DNA from: Aphanomyces cochlioides
Taxonomy: Eukaryota; Oomycota; Saprolegniomycetes; Saprolegniales; Verrucalvaceae
Direction: 5' to 3'
DNA: 64,000 nucleotides
NCBI GenBank assembly: GCA_019828595.1
Contig: JAHQRK010000002.1
Span: forward strand, 3,038,001-3,102,000
The notes below the pieces were generated by a model that was not told the origin of the DNA, did not search any database, and saw only the letters and a list, made by a program, of their open reading frames with translations. Of the stretch, positions 37,424-47,823 are shown piece by piece. Numbering within the stretch: position 1 is the first letter of the stretch; every line of letters starts with the position of its first letter. The position numbers and the translations under genes were made by a program.

Positions 37424-39695
37424 ATGGAGCCGTCGAATGAGACAACCAGCGGCAGCAACGGGAGCCTTCCCGAGCAAAGTGCAGCGACTGCAGTCTCGCC
37501 AGCAAACCAGGATGTCGTCCAAATGGCGATTGGAGTCAGCGAGGCCGACACTGCGGCGCTGATTGAGCTGAAAGTGAAAACTTTGGACCATAGATTGTTT
37601 CGCGTCACACTACGTGCGTCCTCGTCGGTGCCGCAATTGAAGCGTATGATCGAAGCAGAGACTGGAGTTATTACAGATCGGCAGCGTTTGATATTCCGCG
37701 GCAAAGTGCTCAAGAATGAAAACAATTTGGCTTTTTATGCTTTGGAGAACGGCCACACACTGCATTTGGTCATTCGACCCGCCGACACCACGCCGACACC
37801 CGCGCCAGCACCAGCCCCTACCGCGTCTACAAATTCAAGCCAAGAGAATACAACTACACCAGCGCCATTGACAAACCAGGTGAATGTACACATTTTTCCC
37901 CGTGCGAACCTCCGACCTCGAAATCGACAGGCCGATCAAGAGACGCGAAGATCAAATCCATCGCAAGCACCACCAGGAACCTCCCGAAATGCACACAACA
38001 ATGACGACCCAGACCCGACATTGCTATCTGGTGGTGGTGGATCCTCCATGAACCGCGTGTTAATGGGCGCAACTATTTCGGTACCAGAAGGAACGCGTGG
38101 TGTTCCTTTTTTGCACTCGCTGCTCTCAAACATTATGAACTCTGTACAAGGTATAAGCGATGAGCACAGTCAAGGGGTATCCACTGAAGCATCAGTTCCC
38201 CCTCCAATTCCTCCCACTACGGATGAAAGAGGAGCAAGAGCAGATACGCCATCTCCTGAACAAGCTCGAAATGCAGCGTTCGAACGCGTCCTCCAACGAG
38301 CCAACAATTCAAGTCTTAACCGCGCCCGTGTCGGCCGCGCAGACGTCACAATTCGCACTATCAGTCAGTTGCTTGAGCAAGCAGGTACAGTCTTTTGCTA
38401 TGAGAAAGATGTGATTCAACATTGCAGGCAATGAATTTCCTCAATCTCTCCAAGACGTCACTCACACAACATATGAAGCAGACATTGATGCATTCCGCAA
38501 CCAGCTCGAGACATTCGTTCGCCTCCTCACTCAATTCCAGCCACGTTTGGAACGTTTGCCCACTGCTCTACAAGAACTGCATACGCGTCAAGGTGATCGG
38601 CCATCACAAGTACCGCTTGTGACTCCAATCGTTCGCTGCGTCGAAGTGTTGCAATCCTTGGGCGAACTGTGCACCATGCTTTCTCGCATTAGTCGTCGCC
38701 TCTTTTTGCGATACAACCACTTATCCCTGCCAACACCAGACACTCCTGAAACCCCACCGACGTTGTCCAACACGCGATCTAATACCCCGAGTGAACGGCC
38801 AAACACACCAGGCGACGATGCGCCGCTTGGACATCGATTGTTTAATCTACTGGAACGCATGCAAGGCCGCATTGCCCGCGACAGCGACTCTGGTGATGCC
38901 CCCACTAGTGCTGAGAATGGGTCATCCGCGGCTCCATTTGAAAACCGCATCGAATTTGAAGCGACGATTCCAATGATCGATTTGATATTCCCCACTGTAA
39001 ATGTGAACGAAGCCCAGCCCTCTCGAAGCAGTAATTCATCGACTCGCCAGTGGAACTTTGAAGCGTTTGGACATCGCCTAGTCCGTGATATCCCCGCCGT
39101 GGAACTTTATGGGCTCTTAAGTGGCAGCCGAGAAGCGCTGCATAGTCTTGTCCAGCGCGTCGGCATGCTCATGTTTGAAGGCCAAGAATTGCCGCCAATG
39201 TCTGCCGGCACAAATCGAGAATGGAGCGAACAAATGGTGGCAGCATTACAAGACTACGCGGACGCTTTGCCACGGTTCACCCACACGGCTCTTCGTGCAG
39301 ACGTGAATTTGCTCTCGTCTCTCGTCCACGGCTTGTCAGCCTTTGCCCCGGAGTTGGTTGTTTTTTTCATCCGCGGTACAAGCGTCCAAGGCAACAGTCC
39401 GAATGGACCATCGTTCACTGACAATGCTTACGAGTTTATGGGTCACATGGCTCGACAAATAGTCACAGACACATTGCGCCACTTGACAGATGCGTCAGCG
39501 CTCGCTCAAGTGCTGGAGGGTCTCTTGGTGCACCTCTCCATCGAACGCAATATCGCTCGATTCCTCATTCAGACATTCCAGAATCTCCCGAGCGTCCGCG
39601 CTGTGCTCACGGAACGATCGACAGCAGCATCGCGCTCGTCGTCTCGAGACAACGACACGTCAGAGCCAGAGAGTAAACGACCTCGCGTCGCTTAA
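37424..39695 (+). CDS. BAG6/Scythe-like ubiquitin-domain protein
   Basis: Two exons, 37424-38384 and 38428-39695, with a 43-nt intron, give 742 aa. Residues 46-118 form a ubiquitin-like domain (ELKVKTLDHRLFRVTL, LIFRGKVLKNENNL, GHTLHLVIRP). The middle is Pro/Ser/Thr-rich and disordered. The exon-2 part includes a conserved-looking helical block (LVTPIVRCVEVLQSLGEL) and a C-terminal all-helical region with LFGHRLVRDIPA-like and PELVVFFIRG-type segments. The N-terminal UBL plus long Pro-rich body resembles BAG6, a chaperone that escorts tail-anchored and mislocalised membrane proteins. I do not see a clear BAG domain, so ubiquilin-like roles remain possible. Confidence 0.7.
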
Positions 39696-39727
39696 TTGTC
39701 TTTTCGATAATAATTTATTGGTTAGTG

Positions 39728-41823
39728 TTACACGGAAGACGACGGCGCGTCGGCGGCATCGCACGTCATGTCGTCGTACAAGCGTTCAAAATGCACAGCT
39801 GAAAAGGGCGTAAACGTCGCCGCGTGTGTCCACAAGCACGTCGCGAGTTCATCACACGTTGTCGCTTCTTCCTTGGCCACTTCTTGGTCAATGCCAGCTC
39901 CAATCTCGACAATATATTTGGACACTTTCTCCAGCACCACGTCGTCGTCTTTCTGACCTTTGGCCCACGACGCGATCTTCTGAACCTTCTTGAGCGTCGT
40001 GCGGATGTGCTTGAGGCGTTCCTTGGGATCGTACTTTGCGTTCAATTGCTCCAGAGTCAAGAGCGCCGGCGGGGCTTTCACTTCTTGCGGCAAGCGGATC
40101 GTCTTGCCACCAAACGGTCGACGCACTTCACGATCGCTTTCGTCACTGCGGATTTCTCCCTCTTCGTCTTCGCTCGCCACAGACGATGACGTTCGCACGG
40201 GCTGGAGTTGTTTGCCAGGATATGGGTTCGCCGCAACATGTTCTTTGCGGATTGAGTCTGCAGGAGGCGGACTAGTCGATGGAGGTTCGTCTGCCCTTCC
40301 TTTGGCGCGTTCGGCGGCGCGTTGGAGTCGATCCATGCCTGGAGCTGACGCTGTTGGTTTTAGCGGCGATGGAAGGCGCTTCAATAACTTTTCCGCTCGG
40401 TTTTTCAGTCGATTACTCTTCAAGGCGCGCTGTTTTTCAAGCGACAGCTTGGGATCCGCCAGGATATCCTCCCATGCGCCAAACCTACAACAGACATGAG
40501 ACTGCAGTCATCTTGACGAAGCTGCCCATGGATGTAAATGCCTAAGAGGAGCGCTCGGTCCTTTTCAATATTCCAATCGCAGTCGCGCTCGCCTTCTCGC
40601 CAAGCATCAACAGTGTCAATGCCCAAATCGGCCAAATTCGCCGCCATCGATAGAAAACTATGTGCTCTACACATCAAGTTCCATGAGGTTTGAAGCTTGT
40701 CCATGAATCCAGTGTTCCTACCCGCCTTTAAACTTGGATTTTTGCATCGCTCGCTGGACGGCCACGCGCAGCTTCAGGTTTTCAAACAAGCGCTCTAAAA
40801 ACGGTGCTGGTTTGATGTCCACGTCGGCATACTTGATGGTTTCTTCAGCCTTCTGGGCTTCACACTGGGCAATCATATCCTTGGCAATCTGCTCGAGCAC
40901 ATCGTCCGACACTTTGAGATGCGTGCTCAACTTGGCCCGGACAAGATAAGTTGGCTGCTTGAACTCGTCGCAAAAGGTAGATTGCTGTTCAGCGTACAAG
41001 TTGCCGTCCGTAGAATCGCCATAGCGCTGCAACGCTTTGAGTATGGTTCGCACGATCCTCGGGTTGTTCTTCGGGTCTGCCGCACATGAATTCGCGAAAG
41101 ATGAGCTAGAAATATACCTTCGACCTCGCCCTGGATCGGAGACGTTGACGGGGGTGTCGTCGTTGGAGGCGTTGTCGTTGTTGACGCCGTCGAAGATGAG
41201 GAAGGACGGCTAAGGTACGAGGTCATGGCTGTTCCAGTAGAGGTGCTAGGCTTGGCGGTGGACTTGACTGGAGCTTTTGCTGTCGGTCGTGCTCGACCTG
41301 AGATTTTCTGCGCCAAGCGACCGAGAGCAGTTGTTGGCTTGCCTTTAGTCTTGAGCGAGAAGTCGGCGCTATTGGGATTGGGAATGGTTATGTTTTCGCC
41401 AGAGGGCTGGAGAGCCGGCGACACCACGCGGTTAGTAGCTCGAGGCGGCGGACGCGTTTCAGCATTCGACGGCTTGGACTTTTTGGCACTGAGTTCCTTT
41501 TGAATTTGTTCGATCGTCCGTCGATCGCGTTTCTTGGTGCCTAGAGCCATGAGCCCGGTGTCTGTGTTTTCCTTTAGGCGTGTCGCTGCCCGCAGTGGGT
41601 TTGGGTCAAACGGTTCAGACGCCAACATTGATTTATCTTCATTGGTAGTCAAGACGGTTGTGGTGGTGCTAGGCGTCGGTTCGTCTTTGCTTTCGTTTTC
41701 GTTGTCGGAATCGGAATCGGACGATGAGGATGACCCGCTGTCGCTCGACGAGCTGTCATCGCTGTCGCTATTGTCCGAACTGGCCGAGTCTTTCTCTGGC
41801 TTTTCAGGGGAGGAGGGAGCCAT
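39728..41823 (-). CDS. CHD1-tail-like protein: SANT/SLIDE plus CHCT domain, no helicase
   Basis: Four exons (41823-41118, 41076-40722, 40657-40526, 40484-39728) give 649 aa. The third intron (40525-40485) has a GC donor. The N-terminus is Ser/Asp/Glu-rich, followed by a basic, proline-rich stretch. From about residue 237 (NNPRIVRTILKALQRYGD...) to YIHGFGAWEDILADPKLSL the sequence matches the DNA-binding SANT-SLIDE part of CHD1. The C-terminus (ERLKHIRTTLKKVQKI... CLWTHAATFTPFSAVHFERLYDDM) matches the CHD1 helical C-terminal domain. Chromodomains and the SNF2 ATPase are absent and the gene has its own start, so it may bind chromatin without remodelling it. It converges on the BAG6-like gene with 32 bp between. 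Confidence 0.72.
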
Positions 41824-41979
41824 TCTAGTTGCTACACTCTACAGGGGAAAGGGAATGAATTCACGGAGGGTTGCTTGATGGACAGTCGTGATAGTCCCGC
41901 GGGTTGTCGAGCTGCTCAAGGCCTCTCTTCATACAACAGTGCCAGTCCGTGGCTAAAGTGCGGTTTCGGACAATATCCG

Positions 41980-41989
41980 TATCCGGATA
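41980..41989. promoter_or_regulatory. Palindrome TATCCGGATA between divergent genes
   Basis: A perfect 10-bp palindrome, preceded by another ATCCGTATCC, in the 600-bp gap between the CHD1-tail gene and the TTLL gene. The same core recurs in other intergenic gaps of this window (see findings). Confidence 0.5.
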
Positions 41990-41993
41990 AAAA

Positions 41994-42060
41994 TAAACCC
42001 TGCAACCCCAAGCACATAAACCCTTGCCTAAACCCTACAATCCTAAACTCTTAAACCCTC
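41994..42060. repeat. Telomere-like degenerate repeat (AAACCCTGCAACCCC)
   Basis: A C-rich run with AAACCCTGCAACCCC, AAACCCTTGCC, TAAACCCT and TTAAACCCTC units. It lies 5 bp after the TATCCGGATA palindrome in a divergent promoter region. Its first 15 bases match the repeat at 12160. Confidence 0.75.
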
Positions 42061-42426
42061 AATATCTTGAACAGTCACGATTTCCACTGGTCACGCAGGA
42101 ATACACTGTTCCGCCAGTTCATTTGGTCTTGCTTTGGCCATTGTTGTTGAGCTGAAGGCAATGGTAGAGCATGATTAGAACGTAGCCAGCGATGGGATAA
42201 TAGTGAGAACTAGCAAGGCTACACTTGTACTAGTACTCTACGGGTCGTCGTGCCTGTTACCAGACAAGTTAGTCATCTGAATGATGAGCTTGGTGCTTTG
42301 AATAGAGCATAGCGTGACGCTAGTCAAGGGCTTCAAGAAAAACGCAAAGAGGGGTCTATTAATAGAGACCACATCGTGTTGGATTGGCTCGACGTGGGGA
42401 TCATAACAAGTGTAGCCATCTTTGCC

Positions 42427-44498
42427 ATGTCTAGCGAGAAATCGAGGAAGTCGAAGCGGCCGCCCAAGGCGAAGAAGATCAAGATCAACATGACGCTGGC
42501 CAAGTATGAGGTCATTAAGAAGATTGCACGCGACCGTGGATGGAAGCAGATCACAGACGACAGCGACAAGAGTGCGCTCGCCTCTTGCAACTTGCACTGG
42601 ATTGATGTTCCTGACTTGCTCAACACGTTCAAGACCATGCTGCCGTTCCAAAAAGTAAACCACTTCCCCGGTGAGCTCCATTTCGTCTCCGATGTCGTCT
42701 CACTACAGCGGCAGGCATGTCCAACTTGGCTCGAAAGTCTAAACTTGCTCGCAACTTTCAGCGCATGAGCAAACTCTTCCCCCAAGAGTACGATTTCTGC
42801 CCCAAGACGTGGATCCTCCCGTTCGACTACACGGACTTTGCGCAGCAATTCAACTCGGATGGAACGTCTTCCCGCACGTTCATCATCAAGCCCGACCATA
42901 GCTGCCAAGGACGTGGTGTCTTCTTGACGAAACACTTGAAAGATGTCAACAAGACTGATATCTTTGTCGCGCAACGATACGTCGCGCATCCGCTCTTGAT
43001 CGGCGGCAAGAAGTTTGACCTGCGTATCTATGTCATGATCTCATCTTGCTCGCCGCTTCGAGTCTATCTCTTCCAGGACGGCCTCGTGCGCATGTGCACG
43101 GCAGACTACACGGTGCCGAACGCGGAAAACATGGAGCAAAAGTTTATGCACTTGACCAACTATGCGATCAACAAGCACTCGAACAACTTTGAGAAGAACA
43201 AAGACGACGACGGCGAAGGCAGCAAGCGATCCCTCAAGTGGTTCTTCTCGTGGCTTGGCGAGCAGTACGACAAGTCTGACATCGACAAGTTGTGGCACGG
43301 CATTGGCGACATTTGCCTCAAGGCGATCCTCTCCGTCCAGCCGACGCTCAGCCAGGAGTACCAGAGCACGTTCGCCAAGTTTACGCGCAAGTCGTCGGAT
43401 GGCGTCGACCCTAGCTGCGTGCCAAACACAGCTCGAGCGAACGCAGCATCGTCTTGCTTTGCGATTCTTGGCATGGATGTCCTCGTGGACGAAAACCTCA
43501 AGCCTTGGCTCCTCGAGGTGAATCATTTACCGAGCTTTGGCTGCGACTCGCCCCTTGATTGGAATATTAAAGAGCGCCTGCTCAATCAAGCACTCGACAT
43601 CATGCGCATCTCTGCCACGGACAAGGAGACGTACGACATGGAGCAGTCCAAGAGCCTCCACCGCCGTCTCTATGCAAAATCGTCCAGCGGTAGCGAGGAT
43701 AACAACAGAGCAGCGGCTGAAGACGACACGGGCGGGCCTGAAACTCAATCGGAAGATGCCAAGACTGCAAGAATGCTGTCGAAGAGCGAGCTCACGGAGA
43801 CACTCGAGCATTTTTACAAGCTGGTCAATCCCGAAAAACCAAAGTCAGACATTGACGCGATCGTCGTCAAGTTTCTTGAAAACCAGGAAGAGCTACACAA
43901 GAGCCTTGCCGTCAAGTATGGCCGCGGCATCTTTGACGATGTCAACGTGGCCAAGCCAGGCGACGAAGAGACTGGCGAAGATGACGAGGAGGAGCTCATT
44001 GACTTTGTGCGGCTGTATCCACCGCCAGTGCCAACTCCTCAGAATGCCATCTACAAGCAAATCCTCGATGCCTGCCAGAACAACATTGACGAGCAACTGC
44101 TGCGTCTGACTGCGCCACTGCATCAAAAGAAGGGCGAAGACTTGTCCAGGACGACGTTGCCACCGATTATGAAAGGGGGATCCAAGCGAGAACTTGGCCG
44201 CGATTGCTTTGGTTACACTGGAACTGACAAAGTGCGCGATTTAGAAGTCAAGGAGAAGAAACCACTGCCCATGCCTGGCCCAGCTCAATCCGCAGCTGCT
44301 GCGCGACTCATGATGGGCCATTCCAGCCAAAAGCTGTCAGCGTTGGTGCCTACACGGCCGGCTTCTCAAAACAATTCGATCAACCCGGTGAAGAAAGCTC
44401 CAGTGCAGTACGGGCTGGAGTATCGCGAGAGACTCGAAGGCATGAAGAATAAACCGACGCTTGCAATGACCCAGATCACATTCGGTGGCTTTGGCTAA
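42427..44498 (+). CDS. Tubulin-tyrosine-ligase-like protein (polyglutamylase type)
   Basis: Exons 42427-42670 and 42715-44498 with a 44-nt intron give 675 aa. The TTL domain spans roughly 35-385. It contains a conserved N-terminal approach (NHFPGMSNLARKSKLARNF), the ATP-grasp nucleotide site (IKPDHSCQGRGVFL), FDLRIYVMI, FMHLTNYAINK and the metal-binding LLEVNHLPSFG. The order and spacing fit the TTLL glutamylase group (TTLL6/13-like), whose members add Glu chains to axonemal tubulin. The C-terminal 290 residues are of low complexity, with an EF-like acidic region but no recognised domain. This fits a flagellate organism. Confidence 0.9.
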
Positions 44499-45197
44499 GT
44501 CATTTTATATATTTTCCATTTCGTCGCACTTGTAGCCGCGATTCTACTTGACCTGATGCCTTGGAAAGTTTCACGTTACCATTTATCCAACATGGAAAGG
44601 GACCAGATCGAGTCGAAAGCGTCAAAGCCACGCAGCTTACTTCCAAGTGTCGTTTTCGTCGAGCGATTTGCGGCCATAGACATGTGAAAACATATCCAAA
44701 ACAAGTTCACTGTCGTCGGGTTGTTGGAGCTTGTTCCTGGAATGCTGCGAGCTTGAACGCATTCTCGTGGAACGTTGCATGGGTTTGTCGCATTGACATA
44801 GGTCGCTTTTTTTCCACAAGTTCAGTTTTGACAAAGATTTGCAACCTTGCAGCAATTATTCGCGACCTACTGAAGCTCCAAGTTGGCCCACCTTCAAGAA
44901 CTGCGAGAGATTGACCCTCGGACTCCTTTATCAAGGCCAACTGAGATGCGGTGGCCAAGAATTGGGTCCAAGCATCGGCGGCTATCGGCGGAGCACAAGG
45001 AGTCAGTAGGCGGCGGCGTATGAGCCGAAAGAATTTCAAGCGTAGACATTCCTAAGAGACGACTACCCCCCCTCTCTTGCCTTTCTGCAGCGAGGGGAAA
45101 TCGCCCCTTGAGGATTGCAAGCTGGATGGAAAATGGCTGGGAGTTGAGATTTGAGGGGCTTGATTTGATTAAACTAACTTCGATACCAGCGAGAATG
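44499..45197 (-). other. Short uncertain gene or noncoding gap
   Basis: Minus-strand open frames at 45039-44707 and 44855-44637 overlap and could be two exons of one small gene ending VYGRKSLDENDTWK. I could not find a splice that joins them in frame with an ATG start, and no family is recognised. It may also be noncoding. Confidence 0.25.
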
Positions 45198-46162
45198 CTA
45201 GTAGTATCTGACTTTGCGCGTCAGGATGGTGCAAACGACGTTGGTTCCCGACACGATGGACTAGAGAATGATTTAGCAGACATAGGCAGCCTCGGGACTT
45301 CACCTCGTTCATGGTGAAATAGGTGGAAAAACTCTTGAGAAGCATGTTTTCGCGGGACGGTTCGCGTGGTGTGTGTGTGAGAATGACAACGCCTTGCATG
45401 GCACAGAGCTCGTAGATCGTAACGAGGAGTTGGCCCTCGATGGCTTCAAACAAAATATCGCTGCCCAAAATTACATCGAAAAGGCCAAATTCGGTCTTGA
45501 GTGCTTGGATCTGCTCTTGGTTGCCCCAAACAAGAGGCCGCACAGACACAGGCCTACATAAAGAGAGCTTGAGGGCAAGTCGGCCGAAACATGCTTACTT
45601 GGGGAGCTGGAATTGGTTGGCTTTGATATTTTCTTGTACGAGCGCCAAGGCATCGGGATCGCCATCAGTCGCGACAACATTTGCATTCAGCATGGAAGCA
45701 GCAAGAGAATTGATGCCTGTTCCTGCGCCCAATTCCAGCACCTACAGCATACTTGAAACTCATCAATCGAGTCGAGCGTACCTTGCGTCCATGGAGCATA
45801 GACATGTAAGCTGGCAACTTCATCATTTGCAGCATGGCTTCAGCAGCTTGCCACACAGCACTTCCTGTACCTTGCATGCGCTCATAATTCTGCGCAATCA
45901 TCAGCGAGCCAAAGCTACGAAGTTTGAGGCCAAGGAGCCCATTTCTAAGCGTGTCCATGGGATAAATACCGCGGGCGTGCTGGTCGTACCCAGACTCTCG
46001 TGGAAGCGTGGCAGGGAGATGCGGGCGTTCCGAGCGCTGTTCTTCTGAATTGCTTGATGGAGGAGGTGGAATTACTTCATCGGAATACGCAAATCGGACG
46101 CTCCGCGGAGGTGGTGGCGGTGGTGGTGGTGGCAGTGGAGGAGGTTGGCTGTTTGAGCTCAT
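45198..46162 (-). CDS. METTL21/23-like protein methyltransferase
   Basis: Four exons (46162-45782, 45741-45599, 45553-45304, 45260-45198), introns 40, 45 and 43 nt, 278 aa. A proline run near the N-terminus leads into a seven-beta-strand methyltransferase of the lysine methyltransferase group. Landmarks are GSAVWQAAEAML, the AdoMet site VLELGAGTGINSLAAS, an acidic strand end (VVATDGD), and DVILGSDILFEA, which corresponds to the (D/E)xx(Y/F) motif area. It ends VVCTILTRKVRYY. The substrate is unknown. Two ATCCGGAT palindromes lie 30-60 bp upstream of the ATG. A second METTL21-like gene is found at 57787. Confidence 0.85.
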
Positions 46163-46192
46163 GGCAACCCTTGTCGTGAACTTGGTTGACGA

Positions 46193-46222
46193 ATCCGGAT
46201 AAGATGGCAAGATTATCCGGAT
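46193..46222. promoter_or_regulatory. Two ATCCGGAT motifs upstream of the methyltransferase gene
   Basis: ATCCGGATAA (46193-46202) and TTATCCGGAT (46213-46222) are in inverted orientation, 10 bp apart, 31-60 bp upstream of the start codon at 46162. Confidence 0.55.
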
Positions 46223-46296
46223 GGCCCACTTGTTTCTCGACAAGATCACAAGTGTGACAAGTGTATGGATGACGGAAGAGTGGAAGTGCTAGTAGG

Positions 46297-47335
46297 GACT
46301 TTTGACAAAAGTGGGGGCTATTTAGAAAATTTAGACAGAAGTGGACACCTCTGACAAAAGTGGGGGCTATGTGACAGGAAGTGGGGGTGCTTTCATGCAA
46401 GTTTTCACTGGCCCCACATTTGTCACATTGTCATTGGTTGGTCTCCTGAAATGGAAAGATCACGACTCGTATGCACCAAGTGTCGCTCGGATTTCTCTTG
46501 CTCGCGCAATTTGAAAGCGCATCAGCAGAGACGAATCTGCAAAGAAACTCGTAATCACAAGTTACGAGAAAAACGCCTGGATGCTGCCAAGGCGGCTCTT
46601 AAAAAACGAGATGTTGAGCGCAAGCGCCAAAGCTATGTGCACAAACTAGAACGTTGTGATATTTGCGCCGGCATTGCAAGAAAATGGGTGCATTCTACCA
46701 ATTGCGAGCACAAGTTGCATGCCAAATGCTACGACACTCTTATAGCCGACTATAAGCAGTCTATGGGCGTCGATGTTGATGAAATTCAAATTTCATATTG
46801 TCCTTTTCAGTGAAATGTGGACTTGGCAGGTCATTGGCCAAATCGCATAGCAATCGACTATGCTAAATTTAATATGAAATATTGTATAGTATACAAAGTT
46901 AAGTACAATTTCTTCCTAGCAATGGTACCTGCATCCCAGAATACCGTCATGCATGATTTCTACGCCCAATACAACCTCGCTATGAAGCGTCAAGACGCCG
47001 CGCGTATCTTCCGCGAGTCAGCGTCCATCATGGCCTTTCCCCCAAGTCATATAATTAAGGTGATTTGATTGGTCAAAATATTGAAAATACTGATCTATGA
47101 TTGGCTAGTCGATTGCTAGTCGATTCTGGCAAGTCGATTCGATTCGACAGTCCAGTCCAATTTGGAATCGAATGCATAATACTAATTTTTCAAAACGTTG
47201 CGCAGCCACACTATTAACACTATTTTATGTGTATGTCCCACATTTGGAAGATAGGATCAAAAGCCCCACTTTTGTCAGACGTGTCCCACTTCTGTCTAAA
47301 TTTTCCTGAAAGCCGGCCCACTTTTGTCAAAAGTC
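46297..47335. mobile_element. 1-kb element with about 75-bp inverted repeats carrying a zinc-finger gene
   Basis: The left end (46297-46368) GACTTTTGACAAAAGTGGG..., and the complement of the right end (47262-47335) share long blocks. These are GACTTTTGACAAAAGTGGG, AAAATTTAGACAGAAGTGG and CTGACAAAAGTGGGG. Each end contains the unit TGACAAAAGTGGG twice, plus related copies further in. No transposase is seen inside; the only good ORF is the zinc-finger protein at 46451. I could not find a matching target duplication. Confidence 0.7.
46451..46813 (+). CDS. Small zinc-finger protein inside the inverted-repeat element
   Basis: 120 aa. The N-terminus has a C2HC finger (CTKCRSDFSCSRNLKAHQQ, then Cys), followed by a very basic coiled helix (KRLDAAKAALKKRDVERKR). 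The second half has a RING-like or treble-clef Cys/His cluster (CDICAGIARKWVHSTNCEHKLHAKCYD ... CPF), although the pattern is shorter than a canonical RING. It sits between the inverted repeats and is probably cargo or an accessory protein of the element. The frame after the stop (to 47068) is open too, but there is no start or splice site to connect it. Confidence 0.5.
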   Translation: MERSRLVCTKCRSDFSCSRNLKAHQQRRICKETRNHKLREKRLDAAKAALKKRDVERKRQSYVHKLERCDICAGIARKWVHSTNCEHKLHAKCYDTLIADYKQSMGVDVDEIQISYCPFQ

Positions 47336-47341
47336 ATATGG

Positions 47342-47566
47342 TTACGATGTTGCAACGAATGTGCAGAGTGCACCAACAGCCCCGTCAGATTCATACGCAT
47401 ATCGTTGGAATGCGCTTATGGTATCAAGCTCGGATTTAGCCGCCTGATCTGCACGCAAAAACCACTGCGAATGGGCGACAATGACAGCAATAAGGCGTGT
47501 GCAATGGTGGCTCCCCATGCCCTTCACGGATCGCAAGTTCTGCAGGATCGCCACTGGACTCTTCAT
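47342..47566 (-). other. Small open frame next to the inverted-repeat element
   Basis: 74 aa from an ATG at 47566 (MKSPVAILQNLRSVKGMG...). It stops 7 bp before the element's right end, which could mean that the element interrupted a gene. No family is recognised. The region 47567-47823 shows nothing further. Confidence 0.2.
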
Positions 47567-47823
47567 TTGTTCGGGGGGCGAAAGTCCAACTCCTTGGTTT
47601 CCCTCAAATTCCTTGTGTCTTGATCAAAGTATTGATGCAAAAACTGTTTTAAACTGTTGAAAACAGATTTCGTTTGTTCGAGGTATACAAATTGCAAGAT
47701 AAATTATCCAATTTTGAAAAAAACAAGCCAAAGATGAGCAGATATGACCTGATGACCAACTGTTTGAAACAGAAAGAGACATTTGAATGAGTTTGTGATT
47801 TATCAAAGGCACGACAAGACAAC

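Noticed and set aside
42376..42426. Upstream start for the TTLL gene
   Set aside because: The open frame begins with GTG; the first ATG in frame is at 42427.
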